Assembly (NCBI GenBank): GCA_030867875.1 | Contig: JAOWCC010001634.1 | Span: 135,186,022-135,250,021, forward strand | DNA from: Actinernus sp. WN-2022 | Taxonomy: Eukaryota; Cnidaria; Anthozoa; Actiniaria; Actinernidae | Length of the DNA: 64,000 nt | Reading direction: 5' to 3' | In this document: piece by piece, positions 45,044 to 57,057 of the stretch | How positions within the stretch are numbered: the stretch's first letter is position 1 | Layout: each line of letters begins with the position of its first letter | Position numbers and translations under genes: made by a program | The notes under the pieces: generated by a model | Databases searched by the model: none | What the model was told of the DNA's origin: nothing | Seen by the model: the letters and a program-made list of their open reading frames with translations, nothing else

Positions 45044-45240
45044 ACTTGTCACCATCATCATGTAATGTTTCATGTGCACCTTGAACGATTAGTGTACAAC
45101 TGCCAAGTCTAAAGCTCTACTAATAAAGCTATTACTATAGCTGTGATTGCAAGACTGGCAATGCTTTCTTACATTGCTCAGATAATTTTGCTCAAGATTC
45201 TCTGGTTTTCCTTCCTCCCTTCTGTTTCGAATTGCAATTA

Positions 45241-45417
45241 CCTGGGGGGTACTTATGTGATGAATGGGAGGTATGTTCAAACCCTGACCCTGTTGGACCC
45301 CAAAAGGGAGCTCCAAAACACTGATTGCCCTACTTTTTGTGACCCTGATAGCTCAAATTGGCTCAAACCCTGACCTGCACATATATGCTATGTCCTAAAC
45401 AGTACCCCCCCCCCCAA
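45241..45417. mobile_element. MITE with GGGGGGTACT/AGTACCCCCC ends
   Basis: CCTGGGGGGTACT at the left and AGTACCCCCCCCCCC at the right are inverted. The interior has 'aaaccctgacc' type repeats. It is a different family from the GGGGACTCCC elements but of similar design. Confidence 0.6.
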
Positions 45418-48400
45418 GGGCAATTTAATGGAGTCCTGACTTAGATGTACCCATATATTTTGTGTTCATCTTGAATGTGTAGACTGCTTGCTAAAGAACT
45501 TGCACAACATCTACATAATTTATTTATAATATACTTTCATTACTGGGTAATGCTTATGCATCAAATCCAGCTATGTTGCAGGTTCTTTGTAACTACACAA
45601 GCTTGCTGTTTTCCCACAAAATCAGTAATCTATTTGTACTGCGTTGTGGCCCAATTACCCAGTACTATCCATTCTAGCAATAACTTTCAGTAGAACTTCC
45701 ATACAAGTTATAATTTCCATTTTTTTAATTTATTGAGTCCCTCCTGAAGTAGCATTAATGCTTTAACATGTACAAATGTATATACTAGTTCAACACACCA
45801 ATATTTAAAAAAATAAAATGGAGATCTAGATCATACAATAATATTAGTAATTATTTCATGAATTGGGAATGCATGTGGTGCATAGTTGTGGTGCTCTGTG
45901 TTCCAGCCTTAGTTTTGCTAGTCATTTTTACTTTATGATAACCAGGTAGGGAAAGAGTGTTCAAAGAGTTTGGTCATAACATTCAGATTTAATTAATTAT
46001 TTAAGTGCCATAAATAATATTGTAAATAGGATATCAGGCATGCAGAGATACTGAATATATTTCTAGAGTGTTTGCCTTGATAACTCACGAAGTGAGCACA
46101 GTACATGTAATTTTTATAAATAAATGCTATTTATCACAATGAGAATTCTGTATCTCCAAGCAGCCATATATAAAGTGTTTTGCATGAAAACCATATAGTG
46201 AGCATTTGATTTCTAGTTTAAGGAACAAATGACTCATTAGGCTTAATTTGTGACTGTGTAATATGTGTTTCATAACGTTTGAAACTCAAACGAATGGCAC
46301 AATGCTTTATTAAATGGAGGACATTTATTTGAAAGTTTCCAAATAATAACAATACCGATGCATGCATGCAATGCACACTGGTTGAGAGAGAGCGCCTTCA
46401 TATTGTCTATTGTCAAAGTCATGTGCTTCTCATCGAGGTAACAAGAAGTTGAATCAGACAAAATATGTTTTGTTCTGTGAAGTGCCGTACGCAAGAAACT
46501 AAAAATATTATTAAATGAAGCTGCTAGTAATTTATTATTTAGTTCTCTGCTGTAAATCATGCACTTCACATGATAGCTGGGTCTTGAATAGAAAGGTAGA
46601 CGTTTCGTTCAAAGTTTTAGCTTTAATAATCGACTGTACTGTGTTGTCACTTCTGGAAAACACTGATCGAAACGGCCGACATCACTGGAGATATAACACA
46701 AGAAAACTAGGGTTAAATGTTTAAATAATGTCTGTAGATCACAACAGTAACAAAGTAATCATATGTAAAGTGTGGATTTACTAAGGAAACAAATAATACA
46801 GCACTTTATACCTTAATATGCTATGACACTAGTGCTGCATGTGTTCTCAAAGGCAACTTCTCGTCAAAATAAAGCTTCGCGGGGGGCAAAACGGTTGATA
46901 ATATGTTTTGCTTGCAATGCATGATGGGAAGACATGAATATCCTCCTTTGCTCTTGACGACGTTTCCCGCATATCTACTCGGATTATTTTTCGCCTTTTT
47001 ACGGAAAGCATGATAACTTTTGAACTAAATCGAATTTTGAGAGAGAGAGCGTGAAATTCCCCGACACGGTTTTGTAATACGATTCCTCTGAAATGCGACA
47101 AAGCAAACAAATTTTTAAACTTTAAAATGTTTTCGGAGTCGGAACTTCTGAAAGCCATCTCACTAGATCGGAGAAACGGGATGGCGGAAAATTCGAGATT
47201 TTCAAAGAACTCAAAACTTTTTATGTATTCTTGTAGCCAATTTTATAAGCTTTAAAATGATACATGGATGATTTATCTACGATGTTTCCTCGAGGCGCTA
47301 CATAATTGTTGGGCTGTGTTTGTAGTCCTTGTTGACAAAAAAAAATCAGAAACTTAATTGCAATTGAGCTATTTCTTTATGTAAGGAACATGCTGAACAA
47401 CGATGAAGCTGACAACCAGAATTGTGCTAGTCCAGCTGTAACTCGAAGCAAATGGCCAATCGGATTCCGTTCTCAAAAGGAACTCAACCAGGATCAAGAG
47501 CCTGCTCCACTGATGTAAATATTAGTTGGCAATGCTTTCCACCACTTCTAAGATCCTTCAAATTGCAATCTTGCAGAGACACAGAGGTCAGACCAATAAT
47601 TATATTGCAAATTCTTTAACTTGGTCTTTGATATAAAGATCTGACAATGGGCAGATAACTATACAATTGTATCTATTTTGCATCTTCCCCTCATGAAATC
47701 TTGAACCAATCCTTGGCCATTACAAATAGCTGAAATATCAGACTCTTAGGCAGAACAGCAAAATCATCTTTATGATTAATAATTATACAATTCACCACTT
47801 CATCTTGACGTTCTGATTTCAAGCTGATGTGACAATAAAATTTCAAGCTGACGTGATAATCAAAGCTAAATAGCAGCTCAAGCATTTCCTGAGCAAATTC
47901 TATTTCAGCCACACTCAGTCACCCGATCTATGCAAGATTGATCACTTGATTGACACTTGTCACTTTTAGCCAATAGGAGCATTCCATACAAGCTCTTCTT
48001 CCTTTCTCTCCCCTTCCCCCCCTTCCCTTTTCTCCTCGTCCCATGCACCACAGGTAGCCCAATCCAAAAACAAATGATCGAAAAAACAACCCAGAATAGC
48101 CGCTAGCAGGTTACTGATAACACTGAGGATCTTGTTATCCTAATTCAATGAGATGGGGGTGGAGGTAGGGAGCTTACATTGTGATAGAGAGGCTCCATTA
48201 ATCCTACTTCTAAAAGGGGAGGGGCTTTCTGACATTCATTTTCTACTTTTAAAAGGGCAAATGGCTTATTAGAAGATGGGAACATAAGAGAGAGGGGCTA
48301 AATAGAGGATTTACAGTATTTTCATTGAGTTCAAGGAGTATTTAACAAAATGGCTTAAGAATTATTAACACTAACAGTCCAAAAATGCAGGGCCCTCTGC

Positions 48401-48612
48401 CATGACTCCATCATTAATTTCTTTAAACATGTTTGTTTTCTTAAAAGCAAATAATGGATTAATAACTATGAATACACTGTACTTCTGTCCTTCCACAGAT
48501 TCAAACTGTCAGACTTACTACATGTAGATCCATCAACCCAATAAACGTAAAATTCCACATCATTCAGCAAATGTAAGTTAGACCACAACTGTCCAAAGAA
48601 TGATTCTTTTTT
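45418..48612. other. Non-coding region
   Basis: No supported gene. A partial relic of the 49717-49890 family ('tatctccaagc..ccat') lies near 46150-46180, and a decayed copy of the 53071-53500 family ('aggggctaaatagagg', 'atttacagta') near 48181-48318. A frame of 103 codons at 46847-47158 (minus) has no recognisable domain. Confidence 0.45.
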
Positions 48613-49055
48613 ACAGTCAAAACAGGTCAAGCATTCATCCCTAGAGCCAGAAATGAAGTTCATTATTCAAAATTTGATTCATTCTTCGATTCAAATTTCC
48701 ATTGTTGAAATGAACCTTACAAAATTCAAAATGAACCTAAATCAAATTAGTCTCCTTTGCAGCCATTCTTGGGGCTAGCAATTACATGACAACACCAAGA
48801 ACAGCTGTGAAGGAGACTAAAATTCAAATACAGTGAACATGCATGATATGGAATAAGATGTACATGTACAAGCCTTAATTTTTTGCACATAAATAAAAAA
48901 TATATATAATCAAAATTCACTTGGGACTCAATTTTAATTTTGCAAGTTTCATTTTAACAATGGAAGCTTGAAACGAAGAATGAAATCAAATTTCGAATAA
49001 AGAACTTCATTTCTTGCTCTGCAGAGGATTTTATGCTTGACCTGTTTTGACTGTA
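48613..49055. mobile_element. Inverted-repeat element with about 115-bp arms
   Basis: 'acagtcaaaacaggtcaagc' (48613) followed by agaaatgaagttc, tcattcttcg and ccattgttgaaatgaa recurs in reverse complement at about 48930-49055, with scattered differences. The loop is about 190 bp. Non-coding. Confidence 0.7.
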
Positions 49056-49399
49056 CATGTTGTATAAATAGAACCTATAGAATATGGAACACTTTAGCTG
49101 ACAAACATAACTTCACAGCACTAGCATCATGCTTAAATTATGTTTTGCCTGTCTTTCTACACATGATCCAGAAGATTCCCAAACCTGGAAATCAGTCTTC
49201 CCTAAGTGTCACCCTTCACGCAGCCTAATACACATCCCATTTCACGTTGCTTTAGAAATTGTAAATTATTAGTATCTTGACAGCATCATCATTTTTTTGT
49301 TTTACCATTTTAAAGTTACTTGGGCCCATATTAATTGGCTTATTAGGCTATTGCGGCTACCCTGCCATGTTTTTTGTGTGATTTAGTTAGAACCATTCT
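49056..49399. other. Non-coding region
   Basis: No gene or clear repeat seen. Confidence 0.4.
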
Positions 49400-49642
49400 A
49401 ATAGGAGATATTGTAGTTGAGTCTACGAATAGCAGTTTCAGCGGTATTGACCCGAACGCCTCACTTCAATGTAATGAAGCGCCATTGAAACCATCATTCT
49501 TACACGACACCAACACCCTCCTAAACAAGCACAACTAATTTAGATACACAGTTTGAATAGCGCTTCATTACATTGAAGTGAAGCGTTTGGGTTAATACCG
49601 CTGAAACTGCTATTCGTAGACTCAACTACAATATCTCCTATT
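49400..49642. mobile_element. Palindromic MITE, 83-bp arms
   Basis: Arms 49400-49482 and 49560-49642 are inverted with few mismatches ('aataggagatattgtagttg', 'agcagtttcagcggtatt', 'cacttcaatgtaatgaagcg'). The loop is 77 bp. Confidence 0.8.
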
Positions 49643-49716
49643 GTAATTTCTTTTATCATTTCAATTCTTTCCTTACTTTTGATACTTGTATTCTACACTC
49701 TATGTGGTGAAGCTTA

Positions 49717-49890
49717 TAAAATTAAAATAAATAGATAAATATACCCATGCGCGGAAATATGAAATGTATCTTCGAATGTTCAACTCGACATCTCACGAGT
49801 GAGTGTAGCGAATGAGTGAGATATTGAGTTGAACACAGGAAAATAAATTCCATATCTCCAAGCGTCCATGTATTATTATATTTATTTTAT
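49717..49890. mobile_element. Palindromic MITE
   Basis: 'taaaattaaaataaat' and 'gttcaactcgacatctcac' at the left pair with 'gtgagatattgagttgaac' and 'atatttattttat' at the right. The centre is gagtgagtgtagcgaa. A partial relative lies near 46150. Confidence 0.65.
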
Positions 49891-50436
49891 AAACAATACT
49901 TCACAGGACCTGGACCCAGCTATTCGAAGCAAGGGTATACATGTAAGCTCATGACCTGGAAATCGTTGTTTGGCTGAGAGGCGATATCCACACATGTAAA
50001 ATTATCGTATTTTTATATGTGTTCAGATACATTATTTCTCAGTGTTGGAAATCCTTGTAAAACAATGTAGTTTACAGAGTAAAATAATTCATTAAACAAT
50101 AAATACTGTTAGATACACTGTAAATAAGATTCCATGGTTACACTGTATATGGCTCTATCAATTCCAAACCTGCCCATCCCTCTAGCTGGCATTTGAGGCA
50201 TTTGACATTTTTGAATCAGAGCATTTCAAAGGCCCACCATGGGGTTGGCTAAGCTATGGGGCTTTGGAACAAGTGCAAATATCTTATAAAATTCGCTATT
50301 TTGACTCTGTCCAATTACCCACCCTTCCCCCCCCCCCCCCCCCAAGTTTCCTTTGCTGACAAATGCCCCACCCCCAGGACAGAAATAAGTCAGCTGTATA
50401 TAATAAAATGTTTGCATCATTTTCAGTCGAAATAGT
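49891..50436. other. Non-coding region with a poly-C run
   Basis: A run of 17 C lies at 50327-50343. No gene seen. Confidence 0.45.
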
Positions 50437-50453
50437 TACAACATATATGTTGC

Positions 50454-50554
50454 AGGTCAAATTGACTCTTCAGGTCAAATTGACCCCGAGTCAATTTAAC
50501 CTACATGTAGGTCAAATTGACCTTGAGTCAACTCAACCTAGGTCAAATTGACTC
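50454..50554. promoter_or_regulatory. Cluster of AGGTCAnnnTGACCT-type palindromes, left arm
   Basis: A perfect AGGTCAAATTGACCT stands at 50509-50523, with near matches at 50454, 50472 and 50540 (right half TGACTC or TGACCC). The 15-bp form equals a nuclear-receptor inverted repeat with 3-bp spacing. The regulatory role is inferred only. Confidence 0.4.
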
Positions 50555-51612
50555 AGGTTTGGCTATCAAAAAAAAAAAGATTTCACCCACCCCTCCCCTA
50601 CAAAATATTATTTAGAAACCCACCCCTCCCCTCCTCTTCCTACATCCCCACTTCTCTTCCTACATCCCCACTTCTCTTCCTACTACCACCCCCTACTTCT
50701 ATCACTTTCTTTACCCCTTGACCACTTACATTCAGGTCACCCATCCATTCACTTACCTCACCCGATCGGGCTTAACTTGGCTGAATCACGAGGAACGCCT
50801 GGTAGATATTAATCCAGTGGATTATCGCACTGCGCCACGAAAGCGCTTGCTGATTTGAACACATCATTTATTCTCCATGTGAGTAATCATGGAACCCACT
50901 CTCGTTATGCACGCATGCGTACTGCTAACAAGATCGGACTTGGAAAAATCTTTCGAAAAACGATCGCAATATTAAACACGGTCCAAACTGTAACACATAT
51001 GAAGTTTGTGTTGACTGCGTTCTTTCATGAAAACTGTAGCAATTCAAGAGAAGTAAGAAAGCTAAATCCAGAAAAATACATTGTTTATAGATGATCAGGT
51101 GTACTTCATTACGGCTCCACTCGTACTTCTCTTCAAAACAAACTGTCTTTTGCAGAGTAATCACTCAGATCACTTACAGATAAAGTAAAAGGAAAAGGAA
51201 GGGAATTTCGGTGTTTAGAGCTATAAATATATAGTCACTAATTTATTTAGCGCGTTTAGAACGATTAGTTACTAAATAATACAGACTGTAATCCTTCTTC
51301 TATTATGCTGAGATCTAATACAAATCCTAACCCTACATTTAAGAAGACCCTAACCGTCAACAACGTGTGCTCACTAATGTAGGGTTCTTTAGGGCTATTA
51401 ATCACTAAACAACACAGAAATATAATACTTCTTAAATGTTCCTTGTGAACTGACCCAAACCCTTACATTTAAAAACCCTAATATCAATGAACATTTAATG
51501 TAAGTTCCCTTTTTAGAATCTTGAAAATATTACCTGAAGAAAACAGTGATTACCTTAAACACAATCACCAGGTTGAATCAATTTGACCTACATCGTAGGT
51601 TGAATTGACTCA

Positions 51613-51708
51613 AGGTCAATTTGACCTAGGTTGAATTGACTCAAGGTCAATTTGACCTAGGTTAAATTGACTTGGGGTCAATTTGACCTGAAGGGTCAAT
51701 TTGACCTA
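51613..51708. promoter_or_regulatory. Cluster of AGGTCAnnnTGACCT-type palindromes, right arm
   Basis: Perfect AGGTCAATTTGACCT stands at 51613-51627 and 51644-51658. GGGTCAATTTGACCT (one mismatch) stands at 51675-51689 and 51693-51707. The role is inferred only. Confidence 0.4.
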
Positions 51709-51714
51709 GGTTAA

Positions 51715-52958
51715 GGACGGTGCCTACTAATTGCAAACCCATTTATTTTCTAAAAATCTATATGGATTGTTTGAACCCCCTAAGGAGCTTTTGAAATCAG
51801 AAAAAAAATTATGGGCTACCCATACGTTTAAGAGAGATAATTAAGGATGAAAATCGAAAAAAGTGCTGACTCAGCATTTTTCTTTGTCCGAGAAACTATT
51901 TTTTAATTCGATTAATATTTTGGGTTATCTGGCAAAATATTACGGCAACAAACGTTAGACAAAGCGTTCTTCACAAAGGATGCCAATCAAACCATTTATC
52001 TTACAATGATTTACATTTTTTGTACAAATTTTGCTTTGTAAGCCTCATTAGTGACCATGAAGAGACGTATATTTTTTGCTGAAATGGACAACAAGTTTCA
52101 ATTTTATAAAGACAAAAAATATATGTAGACGTTGTTTAGCTTCTATATTATAGATTACAAAAAGAAAAAATGGGGGTATCCACGCGTTTTAAAAAGTTAT
52201 GTGGACGGTAGGCCTCTTTATCGCTAATTTTATTTTCAAAAACTGACATTTTTTTACCAAGGCCTCCCTAGTAAGTCTGAAAATTGGTTTCTTTTATTGC
52301 ATTCTGGGAGATTTTCAAGATGGCGGTGGGGAAAAGAGTCAGTCCCGTCTTTCGACTTTCTTCATTGAAAATCAAACCTGTTGCTGCTTCCTTTGTGCTC
52401 AAACCCCATACAGTCCTTCCTTCTTCATTCTTCTTTGGATTTCCAAGAGGTTTACCCGTTTTCACAAAGCTTATTTAATCGTATTCACACATTGTTTATA
52501 CTCAGTCGAGTCCATGTTTGGAGAAACTGACGAAACTCGAAAGCATCGACAGGCCTAAAGCACAAGGCGTTCGGCGAAAAGACAGCAGCGATTCATGGCA
52601 GTCCAAACAACCTTCATTCAATTGGTCGGGTAAATTTCCTAAATCTACGATTCTTCGACCATCTCCCCACGATAAATCATTGAAATGGTCGGCTCTTTTA
52701 GTTTTAATACCATTTCACTTTCAGCTGAAAATTGTCTTTCGTGGCCGTGTAGTGGAATTTAAAGATTTACCAAATCGTTCATTTCTCAAGCATATCTTTC
52801 GACCGTATTTTAAGATCCTTCATGTTTCTGTCTGTCAAATTACACAAATTGACATAGCTTTTTCAAAATAGTTCTGCAAATGGTCTGTCTCGCGGGATGA
52901 CCCGCGGGACGCAAGATGCGCAGAACGGCGTGCGCGCTGACAATAGTAGGCACCGTCC
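51715..52958. mobile_element. TTAA-flanked DNA element with 15-bp TIRs
   Basis: GGACGGTGCCTACTA (51715-51729) is exactly inverted at 52944-52958, and TTAA lies directly outside both ends (51711-51714 and 52959-52962). TTAA duplication fits piggyBac or Kolobok type transposases, but none is encoded here. It interrupts the right arm of the surrounding repeat, so it is younger than that arm. An open frame of 117 codons (52518-52871, plus) has no recognisable domain. Confidence 0.8.
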
Positions 52959-53070
52959 TTAAATTGACTCGGGGTCAATTTGATCTGAGGAGTCAAATTG
53001 ACCTACAACATATACATCAGATGTTATGTCAAGTCTTCAGTCCCTTTCCTTGTTATATATCCTCCTACAG

Positions 53071-53500
53071 TACCGTAAATCTTCTATTGAACATCCGGGT
53101 TGCTTATTAAATTTCGGAGGCCTTAGGGGGGTGCTTATTGTAAGAGAGGCGCTTAATAGAGAGGGGCGCTTATTTAATTTCCTCAGATTCTCTTACTGTA
53201 TTTCAGAACGCTATCTGTATTTCGAGTTTCAAATATAGCAGAACCTTCTTTCAAAGCCTGTACTTGTTAAGCAAACCACAAATCACACTGATTGATATGT
53301 GAATAGAGCTTGTCATTAAATGTTATTGAAAATGAGGTTGTTAATTGTTCTGTGATTGGGAGAGGGGAGGGGGGCACTTATTAGAAGAGGGGCACGTACT
53401 TATTAGAAAGGGGCGCTTAGTACAAAACGGCTCCAAAGGGGGGCGCTTAATAGAGGGGAGGTGCATATTTGAGGGGGTGCTTAATAGAAGATTTACGGTA
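53071..53500. mobile_element. MITE with TACCGTAAATCTTCTATT TIRs
   Basis: TACCGTAAATCTTCTATT (53071-53088) is inverted at 53483-53500. The interior repeats a 'ggggcgcttaatagag' type motif several times. A decayed relative is near 48181-48318. Confidence 0.75.
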
Positions 53501-54024
53501 TATAACTGTACTGACTCTTACTAATATAATGTGCTCCTTGTGAACTTCTTCACTTTTGTATGCTTCTCTCTGCCAATCGATCCCACATAAATACATCCAG
53601 CTTTTTCAAGTCCATATCCATTCTGTAATGCATAATCTAAAAAAATGTCCAATAGCAAAGGCTCTTACAAGTGACAAGTTTACCTTATCAAAAGGCTGTG
53701 TTACATCAGCACTGATAAGGCAAAGCTAAGTGCGATACCTGTCAGCTTGTGTAAACAGAGCACCCCACAAAACTTCAAAGTTCCCAAAAAGTACTGGGCA
53801 AAAATAAAGAGAAAAATATGCCAAAATATTGCATTCGAAAATTGAACAGAAAACGTGCATGTTTACCCCATCTCAGACCTACACTGTAGAAGGTACATGT
53901 AACTGATGCAACATGCATGTATTTACATTTGTATTACACTACCGCTGACTCATTTCTATGACACCACAAACTCAACCTCTCTCTACACCCCTGGGGAAAT
54001 CGTCTCCCGAAGCCAAATGTCAAT
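53501..54024. other. Non-coding region
   Basis: No gene seen. Confidence 0.4.
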
Positions 54025-54269
54025 CCACTGTACCGAAAAACATGGTGCCTGTACGTTTGACCACAATCCCTTGCGAACCTAAAACAGTCAAAATAACATG
54101 TAGAAATCCTCTATTCTATTAAATGACAGTGTATTGGAAACAGCACTTGGACTGGCTTATTTTTAAGATTTATAACCTCTCTATACCGATTTCATAACGG
54201 ATTTAAAGATTTTCGCCCGCAAATGATTGTTGGTGAAAGTACAAGCCGCCATGTTTTTAGGTACGGTGG
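54025..54269. mobile_element. MITE with about 30-bp TIRs, better copy
   Basis: CCACTGTACCGAAAAACATG at the left and the reverse complement of CCACCGTACCTAAAAACATG at the right. AAT/ATT flank the ends. The interior matches 36760-36989. Confidence 0.7.
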
Positions 54270-55209
54270 ATTAAAGTGTTCAAGCAAAGTAAACAGTTCT
54301 TGTAATACATTTGGCTGACATAATATGCTTGAGAAAAATTAACAACTTTCATATGGCGAGGGGAAACAAGTCCTCAATAAAAAAGCAAATGAGGATGGTA
54401 CAATTTTCCTGAATTATACAAACTTAACAAAACGAGACGCCACGCGAGACGGCGACAGTCGCATCATAAGTCATAGATTAGTCATACTATTTCTACGTGA
54501 ATTAGTCATACTATCTCTACGTGAAGCTCTTGGACGAGGACTAGCTTACCTTCAATGCGATTAAAGTGAGAAATCAAGTCTTTCTGTTGTATTTTCAGGC
54601 AGAAAACGCGGTATCTTGAAGTACTTCTTTGAGTCTTTCTGAAGTCGCCATGTTTTCTTTGAAACTAGTGTCCAGTCTCTATCTTACCACAGGAGCCCCA
54701 AACCATAGATTCTTCCGCGTACTACTAAAACAGAGGCCCTCGTGAAATTTTGAAGTTTTCTTAATTTGTAATATCCCCTCTCCTTCCGCCGACCCTTTCC
54801 CCCTCAGCGCCGGGCTACGCAGGCTACTCGGGAACTGGTATTTGAACTCCAGAGCCAACGTTCTTTCGGTCGCTGAGCATAACGTTTTGCCGCGGTTAGG
54901 CGCTGACAGATTGTGCGCGGCAACTTTTGGAGTTTCGGACAATTTTTTGTGGTACGATCGAGCAACCTCAAGTTTGCCTTCCGAAGTAAATTTTGAGGGA
55001 GCGGTCAGTAATTATTGTTGGGGGTGGGGGTGGGGTAGGGCTGCTAATTAAGTTTTTATAAATTCGGGCCTAAAAATTGTGGCCCTCCCCTAAACCTGGG
55101 CTTAAAATATACTGACCTCCCCTAAACGTGCGCCCAGAATTTTGTTACCTTCCCCCTATATACTTAACCTAACCTAACCTACTACTAACCTGGTTAGCTA
55201 GTAATCACA
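54270..55209. other. Non-coding region
   Basis: A minus-strand ATGGCGACTTCAG near 54652 opens only about 18 codons. 54908-54975 resembles 4519-4600. 'aacctaacctaacct' near 55166 is too short for a telomeric array. Confidence 0.4.
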
Positions 55210-55276
55210 TTAACGGCTGCTGCTGCACGGCAACAGTGTTGGGGATGTAATAAAGTACAATATATATATATATATT
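55210..55276 (+). repeat. Retroelement 3' tail with (TA)n
   Basis: A GC-rich potential hairpin (ggctgctgctgc..gcaacag) is followed by TGTAATAAAGTACA and (TA)n at 55259-55276, the usual layout of LINE or SINE 3' ends. Confidence 0.5.
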
Positions 55277-55484
55277 CAACTATTTGGTGCATACAAAATT
55301 GTGACCCTCCCTATAGATGTAGAGTCATGTTTTCAGTTATTTTGGCGAGTCAGAACAACACATTTTCATTCCCCAAGAATTGCCTAAAGGAAAAAAGAAT
55401 CCCTAAAAAATTCGTACCTCCACAAAACTTTGCAATATGAAGTTACCTGGGCTAGAAAATTCTTGTTTCTGTTCTAGACTACTA

Positions 55485-56034
55485 ACAAATTCGTAGGCCG
55501 GGAATATTTTGAACTTCACTGGTTACCCGTTAGATTCCGTATTCAGTTTAAGATTATGTTAATTACTTTTAAAGCATTACCTGGCCAATCTCCACAGTAC
55601 ATTAGAGACCTTATTACGATTAAGAAACAGCCGCGCTATCAATTACGCTCAAATAATGGTGTTCTACTGAAGATCCCTAGTGGGAGGCTTTTGCGTTCAT
55701 TCGGTGATAGATCTTTTAGTGTGGCGGCTCCGACTCTATGGAACGCTCTACCACAATATCTGCGCAATATTCAGTCGCTTAGTCTTTTTAAATCTTCACT
55801 TAAAACGTATCTTTTTAAATTAGCTTTTAATTTGTAGTCTTTTTATAATAATTTTAATTGAGATATGTTAATGTATTTAATTAACTTGTAATTTTTTTAT
55901 TATTATTTTCTTTTTCTTTTTCTTTTTTTTTTCTTTCTTAATTTTTATTATTCCTTTTGTAGTAATTGTAATGTAATGCGCTTTTGATCATTTTATGCGA
56001 AAGGGCGCAATAGAAATTATAATAATAATAATAA
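55485..56034 (+). mobile_element. LINE 3' fragment with (ATA)n tail
   Basis: Only the last ~110 codons of a LINE ORF2 remain, followed by a 3' UTR ('gaaagggcgcaatagaaatt') and an (ATA)n tail at about 56018-56034. Confidence 0.75.
55497..55837 (+). pseudogene. LINE ORF2 C-terminal fragment
   Basis: The frame reads EYFELHWLPVRFRIQFKI, then KALPGQSPQYIRDLI, SFSVAAPTLWNALPQYLRN and SLFKSSLKTYLFKLAF. 'LHWLPV..R..FK', 'AP.LWN.LP..lR' and 'FKs.LKTyLF' are the standard C-terminal signature of CR1/L2-type LINEs. RT and endonuclease are absent (5' truncation). Confidence 0.85.
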
Positions 56035-56232
56035 GTCAAAGTCCATCTTAGTGAATGTTTGCCGAAAGAAATGGTTAGGACGACCGTTGCATAAATGTAT
56101 TTAGGCGGATTTCTGATTATATCCTAGTTCAACGGCCGTGAAGTCAATAGCCGGATTGCATCTCTGCAATTTGGTCGACAATAATACTTTTCAGTGGCGA
56201 ATTAAATCACGGTTCGTTGTCGATTTCTCTTT
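56035..56232. other. Non-coding region
   Basis: Nothing recognised. Confidence 0.4.
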
Positions 56233-56520
56233 ACCGTAAATATTATACTCTTTCCAGAGCTTGTCGAAAGCACAGCCAGATCTAGAACATCTTTACCTAG
56301 AAGCCTAGGCTCTGTATAGCTTCCTCCTGCTCCTTTTTCAAAGTACCCTTACCCAGCCGCGGAGAAAGAAGCAAGCAGCTGTGTTCTCTCTAGAAAACCT
56401 CTGGAACGAGGGTATAGGCGAAGGAGATAAGTTTGAAAACGGAGCAGGAGGAAGCTATATACAGAGCCTACTTCTAAGTAAAAACTTCTGGCGCTTTGGA
56501 AAAAGTATGATATTTACGGT
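56233..56520. mobile_element. MITE with ACCGTAAATATTATAC TIRs
   Basis: ACCGTAAATATTATACTCTT (56233) pairs with the reverse complement ending at 56520 (ggaaaaagtatgatatttac). The inner arms also pair ('gctctgtatagcttcctcct' with 'aggaggaagctatatacaga'). Confidence 0.75.
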
Positions 56521-57057
56521 TTACGAACTTGCGAAAAGAGAACTCGACAACAAACCTCTCGCAGTTCGCCGCCTTCGCAGCTCTTTCTCCGTGGCTGTTC
56601 TCTCTTTTATTTTTTGTATTACTCGCCATATTTTATCAACTACAAGCCCAGTACACAACCGACTTATTCGCAGGTTATACACTTATTCCTTTCAGTCACT
56701 GGCTTGCTTTCAACACTTGCAGCGATAAGCTTTGATTGACACCGTTTCAGCCAATCATATACCCCGTCCGCTGGTGGACGGGATCTAACTTTTGTACTCA
56801 GAAACCAGGGGTTTTCGGACAGGCGGTCTTTCCTTTCTGCTTATTCTCCACCACCCCCTCCCCCCCCCCCCCCCCCCCCCCCCTCCATTTGTCATTCGAT
56901 CCCAAGTCTCAATCACGCTCGGCCAATATGGCGGCCGTTTCGATTATCCGTTTCCTGCGCGAAAAAAACACCATCCACCGCCTGAAAGCAGGCTACCCAA
57001 AGTGTGAGAAGGGTATTTTCCTTTTATATTGCGGGTCCATGCATGTTTAAGACTTTT
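56521..57057. other. Non-coding region with a poly-C run
   Basis: A run of 23 C lies at 56861-56883. An ATGGCGGCC start near 56930 gives about 40 codons (begins MAAVSIIRFLREKNTIHRLK), not recognised. Confidence 0.4.

Larger units (their letters stand above)
50437..53018. mobile_element. Composite element with arms built from AGGTCA-type palindromic repeats
   Basis: The left arm (about 50437-50560) and the right arm (51573-51710 plus 52963-53018) are inverted copies. Both contain tandem units of the form aggtcaa(a/t)ttgacct and share 'acaacatata' at the outer ends. The right arm is split by the TTAA-flanked element at 51715-52958. The core (50561-51572) is non-coding, with C/T-rich direct repeats ('ttcctacatccccacttctc' twice near 50637). 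Confidence 0.65.

Noticed and set aside
46847..47158. Minus-strand open frame of 103 codons
   Set aside because: No recognisable domain and no supporting signals; probably chance in AT-rich DNA.
50755..50850. tRNA-like sequence on the minus strand
   Set aside because: An A-box-like GTGGCGCAGTG is present but no acceptable B box; not called.
52518..52871. 117-codon frame in the TTAA element as a possible transposase
   Set aside because: Too short and no catalytic Asp/Glu pattern of piggyBac or Kolobok transposases.
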